The notes beneath the pieces were generated by a model that saw only the letters and a program-made list of their open reading frames with translations, was not told where the DNA came from and searched no databases. This document shows, in pieces, positions 26,589 through 35,559 of a stretch of DNA of 64,000 nucleotides. Position 1 is the stretch's first letter; each line of letters starts with the position of its first letter. The DNA lies in the NCBI RefSeq assembly GCF_007341385.1, contig NZ_VJYD01000008.1, positions 166,203-230,202 on the forward strand, in the 5' to 3' direction. Both the position numbers and the translations under genes were made by a program. The stretch comes from Flavobacterium daemonense (GTDB lineage Bacteria; Bacteroidota; Bacteroidia; Flavobacteriales; Flavobacteriaceae).

Positions 26589-26978
26589 TTATCTCTCATA
26601 AAACTCAATCGGCAACAAATCAGGATCAGCGATAAAAGTGAAGCGTTTTTCAGTAGTTTCGTCAATTCTAATTGGTTCTGATTCTATATTTTTTGAAGTA
26701 AGAAAAGCAATAGTTTCTTCTAGATTGATAACTTCAAAAGCCAAATGCCTTAAACCAACAGCTTCAGGTCTTGAAGGTCTTTGTGGCGGATTTGGGAATG
26801 AAAATAATTCTACAACATAAGAGCCATTCAAAGCCAAATCCAATTTATAAGATTGACGTTCTTCGCGATAGATTTCTCGAATAATTGTTAAACCTAAAAT
26901 CTGGGTATAGAAATATTTCGATTTTTCGTAATCAGAGCATAAAATGGCAATATGGTGAACTTTATTAAGGGTAAGCAT
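26589..26978 (-). CDS. VOC-fold protein (glyoxalase-like, YaeR/GloA2 type)
   Basis: 129 residues with the vicinal-oxygen-chelate fold: VHHIAILCSDYEKSKYFYTQILGL at the N-terminus (metal His near residue 8) and GLRHLAFEVINLEETI as the second half (His near 77), ending LPIEFYER (Glu metal ligand). Length and motifs fit the YaeR/SMU1112c group of glyoxalase I relatives. The start overlaps the last base of the acetyltransferase stop, which suggests translational coupling with that gene. The substrate is unproven. Confidence 0.9.
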   Translation of the reverse strand: MLTLNKVHHIAILCSDYEKSKYFYTQILGLTIIREIYREERQSYKLDLALNGSYVVELFSFPNPPQRPSRPEAVGLRHLAFEVINLEETIAFLTSKNIESEPIRIDETTEKRFTFIADPDLLPIEFYER

Positions 26979-27553
26979 TATTTTTTTGATTCAGGTTCTT
27001 GATTTAATTTTCGAATAACTTTTGCTGGATTTCCAACGGCCAATGAATTGTCTGGAATGTCTTTTGTAACCACAGATCCGGCGCCAATGACACAACCTTT
27101 GCCAATTGTCACACCCGGACAAAGAACGGAATTTCCACCAATCCAACAATCGTCGCCAATTGTAACCGGATACGCATTTTCAAGTGTTTTTCTCAATTCT
27201 GCGTCAAGCGGATGAGAGGCAGTGTAAATTTGAACATTTGGTGCAATAAAAACATTGGAACCGATATTTACTGGCGCGCAGTCTAAAACAACACAATTCA
27301 CATTAAAATAAACGTTGTCGCCACAGAAAATATTATATCCGTAATCGCAATGAAAAGGTGGTTCGATATAAAAGCCTTCTCCGGTATTCGGAATTAGTTC
27401 TTTTAGAATTTCTTTTGCTCTTTTGGTAACTCGGTATTCTTTTACGTTTAAGCTGTGCAACAGATTTTTAGCGGCTCTTCGGCCTTTTACCAATTCGGGA
27501 TCAAAGGCGTTGTAATATTCGCCAGAGATCATTTTTTCTTTTTCAGTTTTCAT
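26978..27553 (-). CDS. Sugar O-acetyltransferase (left-handed beta helix)
   Basis: 191 residues of the maltose/galactoside O-acetyltransferase family. MISGEYYNAFDPELVKGR at the N-terminus is the Mac domain, followed by hexapeptide repeats (IGSNVFIAPNVQIYT, IGDDCWIGGNSVLCPGVTIGKGCVIGAGSVV) and a catalytic His in YTASHPLD. It transfers acetyl from acetyl-CoA to sugars in the cytoplasm. The family is full-length. The downstream VOC gene overlaps it by one base. Confidence 0.93.
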   Translation of the reverse strand: MKTEKEKMISGEYYNAFDPELVKGRRAAKNLLHSLNVKEYRVTKRAKEILKELIPNTGEGFYIEPPFHCDYGYNIFCGDNVYFNVNCVVLDCAPVNIGSNVFIAPNVQIYTASHPLDAELRKTLENAYPVTIGDDCWIGGNSVLCPGVTIGKGCVIGAGSVVTKDIPDNSLAVGNPAKVIRKLNQEPESKK

Positions 27554-27579
27554 ATTTTATAAGATAATAAATATGTCTT

Positions 27580-29067
27580 TTATTTAATATTATTCTTTTT
27601 TAGAATTTCGTCTAAAGAATCGCTTCCCCAATCTTCATTCATATTTTTGTTTTGCTTTCTAACTTCCAATAGTTTTTTGTTGATGGCTTTGTCTTTAAAA
27701 GAAATTAAAGTTTCAGCAATTGGGAGATAAACATATGGATTGTCTTCTGTTGTTAATCTTTTTAAAAGAATTGGTGCAAAAGAAGAATCTTCTAATTCTA
27801 AAACTTTTGTACAGTAGGTTTCAAAATCACTAACATCGGCATTTACAATTTTTTCTTTTAGGATATTGTAAACAAAGGGTTTGTCATTTAAAAGAATAAA
27901 GTTCAATAAAGTTTCTTCTAAATTTGCAGTAATCATTTTTTGATTTGTCTGAGCAACTTTGTCTGTTTTCTTTATCTGATAATTTGGTTTTAGCTCCTTT
28001 TTAGCAAATTCTAGAGTTTTAGCGCTATTGACCTGTAGCAAATATTTAAAACCATCCAAAGTAATAATGTGTTCGTTCTGCCAAATTCTCCATAATAAAT
28101 TGTTATATAATTGAGATTGATTGGCTACAATGGCTTCGTAAACAAACTTAATACGATATTCTTTAATGTCCTGATTCTGAAATTTTGTAAAGGGAATTTT
28201 TAAAATTTCAACTGCTTTTTGATTTTTATAAGAAGCAATTGCAGCATACATTTCTAGCCATTCATGAGAGAAATGATCATTGTCTAAACTTTCGTATACT
28301 CTCTTTTCTAAAAAAGGTAAAAAGCGAGCATCTGGAAAATTTTGTATTGCTTTGTAAGTGAAGAAATATCCACTTTCATCATCGGCATCTTTATCTCTAT
28401 TGTTAAGAATTAGTTCAATATCATTTGGATTTTTATATTTTGATAAAGTAACCAAAGCGCTTTGATTATGATTTTTTACTGCTAAATTTCTAATTTTTGA
28501 ATAAAGAGCTTTAGTTGGTACTGCATTTTCAATAGCAATGTCTGATGCATAAAGATCGTTTTTTTGATTAATTAGAATGCTATCCAATTTAACGAATTCC
28601 TCTTGAGATAATTTTCTAATTTCAGAATTTTCATATTTTGGATTGACAAGATTAATAAAAAAATCCCCTACTTTTTCTGTAGAACCGCTACAGCCAAACT
28701 GTGTTTTTACCAAGCCATTATCAGTTATGTGATTTTTAATAATAGAAAATAAATCAACATTTTTATAGGATGTCAAAGCCCAAAAAGAATAGCATCGTAC
28801 TGCTGCATTCGAATGACTAGTTAATAGCAATAATTCTTCTTTTGAAGCTGTTTTTTTTAGTGCTTCAAAATTATCATATTGTTTTGGTCTATTTCCTCCA
28901 TAACCTACAGCAGAACCCATAACAACATTTATTTTTTCTATCTTTTCTACAATTAGTTTCGTCTCCTCAGATATTTCAGAGCTGTTTTTTCCTGAGCAAT
29001 TGAATAGAAAAAATGCTAGTAAAAGAAAAACTGCAAAAGAAGTAAATCTAATAACTTGGTTTATCAT
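27580..29067 (-). CDS. Predicted lipoprotein with HEAT-like helices
   Basis: 495 residues from the ATG at 29067 (MINQVIRFTSFAVFLLLAFFLFNCSG, Cys 24 as lipidation site); a longer frame upstream overlaps the YciI gene and is unlikely. The body is a series of short helical pairs with recurrent patterns such as AVRCYSFWALTSYKN, YLPIAETLISFKDKAINKKLL and ALVTLSKYKNP, like HEAT/armadillo repeats. No catalytic motif seen. Probably a periplasmic or outer-membrane scaffold; unknown in detail. Confidence 0.75.
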   Translation of the reverse strand: MINQVIRFTSFAVFLLLAFFLFNCSGKNSSEISEETKLIVEKIEKINVVMGSAVGYGGNRPKQYDNFEALKKTASKEELLLLTSHSNAAVRCYSFWALTSYKNVDLFSIIKNHITDNGLVKTQFGCSGSTEKVGDFFINLVNPKYENSEIRKLSQEEFVKLDSILINQKNDLYASDIAIENAVPTKALYSKIRNLAVKNHNQSALVTLSKYKNPNDIELILNNRDKDADDESGYFFTYKAIQNFPDARFLPFLEKRVYESLDNDHFSHEWLEMYAAIASYKNQKAVEILKIPFTKFQNQDIKEYRIKFVYEAIVANQSQLYNNLLWRIWQNEHIITLDGFKYLLQVNSAKTLEFAKKELKPNYQIKKTDKVAQTNQKMITANLEETLLNFILLNDKPFVYNILKEKIVNADVSDFETYCTKVLELEDSSFAPILLKRLTTEDNPYVYLPIAETLISFKDKAINKKLLEVRKQNKNMNEDWGSDSLDEILKKNNIK

Positions 29068-29102
29068 AAAAAAGAAGGTAAATAGTTTAAAGAAATAAAA
29101 TA

Positions 29103-29561
29103 TTACATTTTTGTCTTGGCAATTTTCTCGTGTATTTTTGGAATTTCCTGCAAGGCAGCAGTGCAATACCAAGGCGTTAATTCGGCTTCAAGTAAATTTG
29201 CTTTTATGGCAGGATCTGTTGCTACGAGGGCTTTTGCTTCTTCTATAGTTTCAACATTAAAAACATAAATGCCACGATAATTTCTGTCGTTTTCCATAAA
29301 TGGTCCAGCGACAACCAGTTTTCCTTCCTTGGCTAATTTTCCAATATTTGCCATATGACCTTCAAAAAGTTTTTTGGTTTCTTCTTTTGAAGCCGTCGTA
29401 TTAGTTCCCGATTTTAATAGGCAGAAAACATATTTTTTCATTCCATATTCATCGGCATTAAGAGATTTTGCCAGTTTTTCATCATATTTGACTTCCGTTT
29501 TCTGAGAAAATCCAATTGCGCTTAATAGCAAAAATGCGAATAACAGTATTGATTTTTTCAT
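29103..29561 (-). CDS. Secreted YciI-like protein
   Basis: 152 residues with a signal peptide (MKKSILLFAFLLLSAIGFSQ). The rest fits the YciI/YCII-related dimeric alpha-beta barrel fold (YVFCLLKSG ... FEGHMANIGKLAKEGKLVVAGPFMEN ... RGIYVFNVETIEEAKALVATDPAI ... LEAELTPWYC). Secreted versions are common in Flavobacteria. The core GHMANI/AGPF positions are retained. Enzymatic role, if any, is unknown. Confidence 0.88.
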   Translation of the reverse strand: MKKSILLFAFLLLSAIGFSQKTEVKYDEKLAKSLNADEYGMKKYVFCLLKSGTNTTASKEETKKLFEGHMANIGKLAKEGKLVVAGPFMENDRNYRGIYVFNVETIEEAKALVATDPAIKANLLEAELTPWYCTAALQEIPKIHEKIAKTKM

Positions 29562-29577
29562 AATCTCTTTATTTTTA

Positions 29578-29721
29578 AACGCATAGAAACATAGCTTTCC
29601 AATTGTGGTAAAGGCATTTCATTTTCATACATTCACATAGTTACTATGTGTAAAATCTAGATTTTTAAAAATTCTCTTTTAGGTATGATCCCGAAGCCTC
29701 GGGACTATGTTTCTATGTGTT
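29578..29721. repeat. Dispersed double palindrome, copy C (144 bp)
   Basis: Outer arms AACGCATAGAAACATAG and CTATGTTTCTATGTGTT, inner CACATAG/CTATGTG, and the marker AAAGGCATTTCAT in the same orientation as copy A. The right side carries a small extra palindrome CCCGAAGCCTCGGG just before the right arm that copies A and B lack. Confidence 0.85.
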
Positions 29722-29730
29722 AGAATTAAA

Positions 29731-30189
29731 TTAAAGCAACTTCTTCAAAATAACAATTTGCCCTAAATGATACACATCATGCTGAATAATTCCGTGTAGA
29801 TGCTCATAATAAGTATGGCCATTATTAACGTAGATTTTAGCCAAATGATCATCATTAAAATCTTCAAAAAAAGCATTCCAAGCTTCTTGTGATTTTGCCA
29901 AAGTTTGAAGCGATTGTTCCCAAGCAGCTTCAGACGGATCCAAAACTGGAACAAAATAATTGTGATCTGGAGTAACTATGGTTTCGCCTTGCATGCGCTG
30001 CAAAATATTTCGCCTCCACTGAATTAAATGGTTTACAATTTCCCAAATAGTATTTAATTTCGGATTTATTTTTCGGTAAGCCTGTTCTGCAGTAACATTT
30101 TGCAAAGTGTTTGAAAGGGTTACCTCTAGAAAAGGATTTCCATCGTAAATGGATTGATATAGACTTGAAATTCTCTTATTTTCTGACAT
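29731..30189 (-). CDS. DinB-like metalloprotein
   Basis: 152 residues, four-helix DinB/YfiT fold. The metal-binding His pattern is HLIQWRRN near residues 51-58 and HLHGIIQHDVYHLGQI near the end (His at about 132, 138, 142). Relatives act as thiol transferases (bacillithiol or mycothiol dependent) or as stress proteins. The gene stands alone, separated from the next by the copy C palindrome, so the partner cannot be inferred. Confidence 0.88.
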   Translation of the reverse strand: MSENKRISSLYQSIYDGNPFLEVTLSNTLQNVTAEQAYRKINPKLNTIWEIVNHLIQWRRNILQRMQGETIVTPDHNYFVPVLDPSEAAWEQSLQTLAKSQEAWNAFFEDFNDDHLAKIYVNNGHTYYEHLHGIIQHDVYHLGQIVILKKLL

Positions 30190-30298
30190 AATAGGTGATT
30201 TTGGAATTCCTAGCTAATATACAAATTAGTAATTTACAACTCATCCTCGAAATTCTACAATTGGGTTATTATATATTTTTTAACACGAATTGTTAAAA

Positions 30299-30306
30299 TA
30301 CATTTG
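30299..30306 (+). promoter_or_regulatory. Candidate -7 box of the TonB receptor operon
   Basis: TACATTTG fits the Bacteroidota -7 consensus TAnnTTTG and lies 24 bases before the ATG. No clear -33 TTTG was found at the expected distance, so this is tentative. Confidence 0.5.
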
Positions 30307-30329
30307 CTTCATCAAAAACCAAAGATGAC

Positions 30330-32495
30330 ATGAAAACCAAATTATTTTTTACAATAAGCCTTTTATTTTTTACAGCTTTAATTTTTGCTCAAAATACGAT
30401 TTCAGGAAAAGTTGTTGACCAAAAAGGGAAACCAGTTGCCGGTGCAAATATTTATATTGATGGAACTTATGACGGCGCAACAAGTTCTGAAACGGGAGAT
30501 TTTTCTTTTGAAACAAGTGAAACCGGAAATAAATTTATAGTGGTAAGTTTTTTACTTTTCGAAACTTTCAAACAAGAAATTGATGTTGCCAATTATAAAA
30601 ATCAAACTGTTAAATTACGCGAAAATGTAAATGCACTTGACGCGGTAGTAATTACTGCCGGAACATTAGAATCTGGCGACAAAGCGAGAGTTTCGGTTTT
30701 AAAACCTTTAGATATTGTTACGACTGCAGGTTCTGCCGGAAATATTATTGCGGCTTTGCAGACTTTGCCAGGAACACAAAATGTAGGCGAAGATGGGCGT
30801 TTGTTTGTGCGCGGTGGAGAAGCCAGCGAAACGCAGACTTTCGTAGACGGAATACGTGTTGCACAACCATACGGAGCTACAACAAATAATTTGCCAACAA
30901 GAAGCCGATTTTCTCCTTTTTTATTCAGCGGAATTGCGTTTTCTACTGGAGGTTATTCGGCAGAATATGGTGAAGCTTTGTCAAGTGTTTTGCTTTTAAA
31001 TACGCAGGATGAAGCTGATCATGAAAAAACAGATATTGGTTTAATGACTGTTGGATTAAGTTTGGCAAATACGCAAAAATTCAAAAAAAGTTCGGTAAGC
31101 GTAAATATGTCGTACATCAATTTAGCGCCTTATCAAGCTGTAATTCCTCAAAATGTAGATTGGAATAGCCCATATCAATCGCTTGGCGGAGAAACAGTTT
31201 ACAGATATAATTTCACAAACGGAATTTTTAAATTTTATGCTGCTTTTGATTCTGAAAAATTCGATTTGAATCAGAAAAATGTCAATTTCGAAAATCCGAT
31301 CAGAACGGATATGAACAATAATAACTTCTATTTGAATTCATCTTACAAAGGAAGTTTTGGAACGGGCTGGCAAATTACATCTGGAATTAGTTACGGATAC
31401 AGCAAAAATAAACTGAAGTACAATATCAGCGATGTTGACAACAATGAAAATGCTGCACAGTTGAAATTAAAATTGCAGAAAAAAGTTTCAAATTATTTCA
31501 AATTGTCTTTTGGTACAGACTATTTCATCACAAAATACAATGAAAATTTTGATGACAATGTTTCTATCACTGCAGCAAATGGTTACGATTCAAATATTTT
31601 TGCAGCGTATGCCGAAGGCGATATTTTGTTCTCTAAAAAATTGGCAATGAAAGTGGGTCTGCGATTCTCAAACAATAGTTTGTTAGATGAAAACAATATT
31701 GCACCAAGAGCGTCTTTAGCTTACAAAGTTTCAAAAAGCAGTCAGTTCTCTTTTGCTTACGGAGATTTTTCTCAAACGCCGGTTGTAGATTATATTAAAT
31801 ATTCAAAATACCATCAATTCGAAAGCGAAAAAGCGAGACATTATATCTTGAATTACCAATTTACAAAACCAGGACAGACTTTTAGAGCCGAAGCATATTA
31901 TAAAGATTACAGCAACTTGGTTCAATATGACACGAAAGATCTTCAATATAATTCGGTTTTCAATAACAATGGTTATGGATATGCAAAAGGAATCGATTTG
32001 TTTTGGAGAGACAGCAATTTGTACAAAAATTTAGAATATTGGATTTCGTATTCGTACATCGATTCAGAAAGACAATACAAGAATTTTCCAACAATGGCAA
32101 CACCAAGTTTTATCGCTAATCATAGTTTATCTGTTGTAACGAAGTATTTCATTACAGACTGGAAATCGCAAATCGGATTTACAAACAGTTTCAGTTCTGG
32201 GCGCCCGTACAACGATCCGAATCAGACTCAATTTATGAACGGAAAAACAAAATCGTACAACAGTTTAAGTTTTAACTGGGCGTATTTATTGACGACACAA
32301 AAAATCCTTTATTTCTCAGTTTCGAATATTTTAGGAACGAAAAATATCTACGGATATGATTACGCAAAATTGCCAGATCCAAACGGAGTTTACCAAAGAC
32401 AAGCCGTAACTCCAACCGCCGACAGATTTTTCTTCGTAGGTTTCTTCTGGACAATCAGCCAGGATAAAAAAGAGAATCAGTTGAAAAATCTTTAG
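30330..32495 (+). CDS. TonB-dependent outer-membrane receptor
   Basis: 721 residues. Signal peptide MKTKLFFTISLLFFTALIFAQ, then a carboxypeptidase-regulatory-like domain (about 22-100: NTISGKVVDQKGKPVAGANIYIDGTYDGA), a plug (about 115-215: GNIIAALQTLPGTQNVGEDGRLFVRGGEASETQTFVDGIRV) and a beta-barrel to residue ~715. It imports an unknown nutrient or metal chelate using TonB energy. No SusD partner follows, so it is probably not a glycan receptor. The stop codon is the first part of a long palindrome. It leads a cluster with DUF2141, a TPR-like protein and a LytS/LytTR pair. Confidence 0.93.
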   Translation: MKTKLFFTISLLFFTALIFAQNTISGKVVDQKGKPVAGANIYIDGTYDGATSSETGDFSFETSETGNKFIVVSFLLFETFKQEIDVANYKNQTVKLRENVNALDAVVITAGTLESGDKARVSVLKPLDIVTTAGSAGNIIAALQTLPGTQNVGEDGRLFVRGGEASETQTFVDGIRVAQPYGATTNNLPTRSRFSPFLFSGIAFSTGGYSAEYGEALSSVLLLNTQDEADHEKTDIGLMTVGLSLANTQKFKKSSVSVNMSYINLAPYQAVIPQNVDWNSPYQSLGGETVYRYNFTNGIFKFYAAFDSEKFDLNQKNVNFENPIRTDMNNNNFYLNSSYKGSFGTGWQITSGISYGYSKNKLKYNISDVDNNENAAQLKLKLQKKVSNYFKLSFGTDYFITKYNENFDDNVSITAANGYDSNIFAAYAEGDILFSKKLAMKVGLRFSNNSLLDENNIAPRASLAYKVSKSSQFSFAYGDFSQTPVVDYIKYSKYHQFESEKARHYILNYQFTKPGQTFRAEAYYKDYSNLVQYDTKDLQYNSVFNNNGYGYAKGIDLFWRDSNLYKNLEYWISYSYIDSERQYKNFPTMATPSFIANHSLSVVTKYFITDWKSQIGFTNSFSSGRPYNDPNQTQFMNGKTKSYNSLSFNWAYLLTTQKILYFSVSNILGTKNIYGYDYAKLPDPNGVYQRQAVTPTADRFFFVGFFWTISQDKKENQLKNL

Positions 32496-32569
32496 GTGCT
32501 AAGGGACTAAGGTTCTGAGGTGCTGAGAAAAAAAACTTAGTCCCTTAGCCTCTCAGAACCTCAGAACCT
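32494..32569. repeat. Palindromic repeat (GCTAAGG type), includes receptor stop
   Basis: Arms of 34 bases (32494-32527 and 32536-32569; unit AGGTGCTAAGGGACTAAGG) are inverted copies around a short A-rich loop. The left arm overlaps the last bases of the upstream stop codon. Likely acts as a transcription terminator for the receptor gene. Confidence 0.8.
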
Positions 32570-32695
32570 CAAGAAAAAAAACAATTCAGTAACCAAATTC
32601 GACAACTCAGTATCATTTAATTTTAAAACAGTAAAATCCAACATACTTTTGAAGTATAAATTAACAAACAGAGTTTTAATCATCAATTAAAAAGA

Positions 32696-32766
32696 GTCGC
32701 TAAGTTGCTAAGGCTCTAAGACAAAAAAAACTTAGAACCTTAGCAACTCAGAACCTTAGAACCTTA
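32696..32766. repeat. Second GCTAAGG-type palindrome
   Basis: GTCGCTAAGTTGCTAAGGC (left, from 32696) is inverted at 32731-32765 around a poly-A loop. It sits just upstream of the DUF2141 gene and would place a stable hairpin in the leader of its mRNA. Confidence 0.75.
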
Positions 32767-32780
32767 AAAAACTAGAAATC

Positions 32781-33188
32781 ATGACCAAAATTATTACAAT
32801 AACTATTTTATTTATCTGTAGCTTAATGTCTGCACAAAATGTAAAATTAACTGTTGCTGTTTCAGGCTTAAAAAATGATACAGGAGTTGTTAAAGTGGGA
32901 TTATATAATTCAGACGGAACTTTTCTTAAAACAACTTACAAAAGTCTAGCTTCCGAAATTAAAAACAATCAGGCAATTGTAACTTTTGAAGATCTTCCTG
33001 CAGGAGAATATGCAATTTCAACTTATCATGATGAAAACACAAACGGAAAGCTTGACAGAAACGCAATGGGAATTCCGTCAGAAGAATATGCGGCTTCAAA
33101 CAATGCAAAAGGATTTATGGGACCTCCTTTGTATGCAGATGCTAAATTTAATGTCGCCAAAGATTCAAAAATTGAAATTAAATTCTAA
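32781..33188 (+). CDS. DUF2141 secreted protein
   Basis: 135 residues, signal peptide MTKIITITILFICSLMSAQ, then the DUF2141 domain with VKVGLYNSDGTFLK, FEDLPAGEYAISTYHDENTNGKLDRNAMGIPSE and FMGPPLYADAKFNV, all diagnostic. Structure is a small Ig-like beta domain in the periplasm or outer membrane; role unknown. It is followed by a TPR-like secreted protein 41 bases downstream, then the two-component genes, and forms a cluster with the TonB receptor. Confidence 0.9.
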   Translation: MTKIITITILFICSLMSAQNVKLTVAVSGLKNDTGVVKVGLYNSDGTFLKTTYKSLASEIKNNQAIVTFEDLPAGEYAISTYHDENTNGKLDRNAMGIPSEEYAASNNAKGFMGPPLYADAKFNVAKDSKIEIKF

Positions 33189-33229
33189 TAAACTAATCCA
33201 TATCAACTAACCATTAAATAATTTATAAA

Positions 33230-33853
33230 ATGAAAAAAATCGTCACTTTAATCGCATTATTTGTAGTAGTAATAAGTTCAGCGCAAACACAATTTGAACA
33301 AGGAATGGGAAAAGCTTTTGGGCTTTGGAAAGAAGGAAAAAATGCTGAAGCATCGGCAATGTTTGAAAGAATCGCTGCTGCAGAGAAAACAAGTTATCTG
33401 CCAAATTATTATGTAGCGTTAATCAACACAACATCGGCTTTCAGCGAAAAAGATAAAACAAAAATAGATTTGTTATTAACTAAAGCGCAAGATGCGTTAG
33501 ATGTTGAAATGATTAAAGATCAGAACAATGCAGAACTTTATGCGATGCAAGCTTTAATTTATACAGCATGGGTAGTTGCAGATCCAATGACAAACGGAAT
33601 GAAATATTCGGCTAAAGTGATGGAAGCTTACGCAAAAGGAAAAGCGATTGATCCAAATAATCCGAGAATCGTTTTTGGTGAAGCTGATTATCAAATTGGC
33701 GGAGCAAAATGGTCAGGAGTTGATACAAAACCATTGTGCGCACAAGTTGATAGAGCTGTCGAACTTTTTACTACATTTAAACCTGCAACTCCTTTTTCTC
33801 CAAAATGGGGAATAGAAAGAGCTTTGGAAACTCAAAAAAATTGTAAAAAATAA
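33230..33853 (+). CDS. Secreted TPR-like helical protein
   Basis: 207 residues with signal peptide MKKIVTLIALFVVVISSAQ. Helical repeats such as GKAFGLWKEGKNAEASAMFERIAAAEKTSYLPNYYVALIN and NAELYAMQALIYTAW resemble tetratricopeptide repeats. It lies 23 bases before the LytS-like kinase, so all are probably one transcription unit. It may hold other envelope proteins together near the receptor; this is inference. Confidence 0.82.
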   Translation: MKKIVTLIALFVVVISSAQTQFEQGMGKAFGLWKEGKNAEASAMFERIAAAEKTSYLPNYYVALINTTSAFSEKDKTKIDLLLTKAQDALDVEMIKDQNNAELYAMQALIYTAWVVADPMTNGMKYSAKVMEAYAKGKAIDPNNPRIVFGEADYQIGGAKWSGVDTKPLCAQVDRAVELFTTFKPATPFSPKWGIERALETQKNCKK

Positions 33854-33876
33854 ATTTTAATTTAAGCTGATTTAGA

Positions 33877-35235
33877 ATGAAAGACTATAGAAGTAACTTT
33901 GCAGATGTTAGAAGTGGAACGATCACATGTTTCAAGATTTCTATGGTCTTTGCAATAATATTTTCAGCATTTTTAGGAGACGATTTCAGTGTTAAAAACG
34001 TTCTTGTTACTTTTTTTGTAAGCTGTCTTTATTCTTTCGGACTTGGTTTTGGGAATGGCTTTATCAGTGTTTTTCTAGATAAAAAGTGGGATTGGCTGGA
34101 GCAAACAAATTTGAGAGTCTATTACGGAATCCTTACTACTGTTTTGTACACGGTTCCGGTAGTTTTAGGAATAAATTATTTCATTTTTGTTGTCCTTCAA
34201 CACGTAACTTTAGATGTGTTTTTTAGCGCACGAATGCTTTGGGTGCATCTTTTTTACATCGTTGTTTCGCTGGGAGTTTCAACTTTTCTGCAAGCCAGAA
34301 GTTTTATGGTGAAGTGGAAACAAGCTTCAAAATTTGAAATAACACAACAGAAGATTATCGCAGGAACGGCAAATGCCCAATTCGAAAGCTTAAAAAATCA
34401 GATTGACCCGCATTTTCTTTTTAACAGCTTGAATGTTTTAAGTTCTTTGATCGAAGAAAATCCAGATAATGCACAGCGATTTACGACTTCTTTATCTAAA
34501 ATTTACCGCTACGTTTTGGAGCAAAAAGATAAAGAATTGGTTTCTGTAGAAGATGAATTATCATTCGCAAAAACCTATATGAATTTGCTGAAAATGCGTT
34601 TTGAAAACAGTCTTTTTTATGAATTGCCAGCAGGAGATATAAATCCAGATGCAAAAGTGGTTCCGCTTTCATTACAGCTTTTATTAGAAAACACAGTAAA
34701 GCATAACGTTGTAAGCGAACAAAAACCGTTGCATATCAGAATTTTTATTGATGGAGATTATCTGGCGATTCAAAATGATTTTCAAAAGAAGGAAGTACTG
34801 CAAGACCGAAAAGGAGTGGGACTTCAAAATATTGTAAACCGATACGGAATTGTAACGAACCGAAAAGTGGTGATTGAACAAAATGAAGAAACGTTCACCG
34901 TTAAAATTCCAATTTTAACTAAACAAATTACAGTTATGGAAACAAGTGTTGACTATAGCGATGAAAATAAAGCTTATTTCAGAGCTAAAAAAAGAGTTGA
35001 AGAATTAAAAGGATTTTACGGAAATGTAATTTCATATTGTTGTGTGATTCCATTTTTAATTTTTATAAATTTGAGGTATTCTCCTGGATTTCAGTGGTTT
35101 TGGTTTTCGGCTCTAGGCTGGGGATTTGGAGTTGTAATGCATGCTTTTAAAGTTTTTGGTTACAGCTCAGATTGGGAAGAACGAAAAATCAGAGAGATTT
35201 TAGAGAAAGAAAACAACAAGCAAAACTGGAAATAA
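33877..35235 (+). CDS. LytS-family sensor histidine kinase with fused C-terminal 2TM domain
   Basis: 452 residues. Four membrane segments at about 17-33, 41-63, 82-104 and 121-140, a HisKA_3-like His_kinase domain with QIDPHFLFNSLN (His 179), an ATPase N-box ENTVKHN (271-277) and DRKGVGLQN (310-318), followed by a 2TM domain at 355-440. The 2TM block KKRVEELKGFYGNVISYCC...WEERKIREILEKEN closely matches the five small proteins that follow, so the kinase is a fusion of this domain. It probably phosphorylates the LytTR regulator at the end of the cluster. Confidence 0.93.
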   Translation: MKDYRSNFADVRSGTITCFKISMVFAIIFSAFLGDDFSVKNVLVTFFVSCLYSFGLGFGNGFISVFLDKKWDWLEQTNLRVYYGILTTVLYTVPVVLGINYFIFVVLQHVTLDVFFSARMLWVHLFYIVVSLGVSTFLQARSFMVKWKQASKFEITQQKIIAGTANAQFESLKNQIDPHFLFNSLNVLSSLIEENPDNAQRFTTSLSKIYRYVLEQKDKELVSVEDELSFAKTYMNLLKMRFENSLFYELPAGDINPDAKVVPLSLQLLLENTVKHNVVSEQKPLHIRIFIDGDYLAIQNDFQKKEVLQDRKGVGLQNIVNRYGIVTNRKVVIEQNEETFTVKIPILTKQITVMETSVDYSDENKAYFRAKKRVEELKGFYGNVISYCCVIPFLIFINLRYSPGFQWFWFSALGWGFGVVMHAFKVFGYSSDWEERKIREILEKENNKQNWK

Positions 35236-35237
35236 TC

Positions 35238-35549
35238 ATGGATCCAAATTATACTGAAGCAGAACGTTACTATCAAGCGCAGAAGCGAGTAAAAGAAATT
35301 AAAGAATTTTACCAGCATTTGACAGTTTATATACTTTGCAACCCAATAGTTATAGTGGTAAATTTAATGACATCGCCAGGATATTTGTGGTGTTTATATT
35401 GCGTATTTGGCTGGGGATTTGCAATTGTGATGCATGGATTGGCCGCGTTTCGATATTCTCCTTTTTTTAATAAGGAATGGGAAGCACGAAAAATTCAAGA
35501 ATTTTTGGATCAAGAAAAGGAGAACAGAAATAAATTCGGGATAAACTAA
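35238..35549 (+). CDS. 2TM-domain protein 1
   Basis: 103 residues from the ATG at 35238, three bases after the kinase stop. It has the AQKRVKEIKEFYQHLTVYIL entry helix, two membrane spans, FGWGFAIVMHGLAAF and the WEARKIQEFLDQEK exit helix. The family is abundant next to LytS/LytTR systems in Flavobacteria; proposed as small membrane partners of the kinase. Function unproven. Confidence 0.9.
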   Translation: MDPNYTEAERYYQAQKRVKEIKEFYQHLTVYILCNPIVIVVNLMTSPGYLWCLYCVFGWGFAIVMHGLAAFRYSPFFNKEWEARKIQEFLDQEKENRNKFGIN

Positions 35550-35559
35550 ATTAAATAGG

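Noticed and set aside
27580..29172. Longer version of the HEAT-like lipoprotein
   Set aside because: The upstream part overlaps the YciI gene and would hide the lipoprotein signal, which starts at the ATG at 29067.
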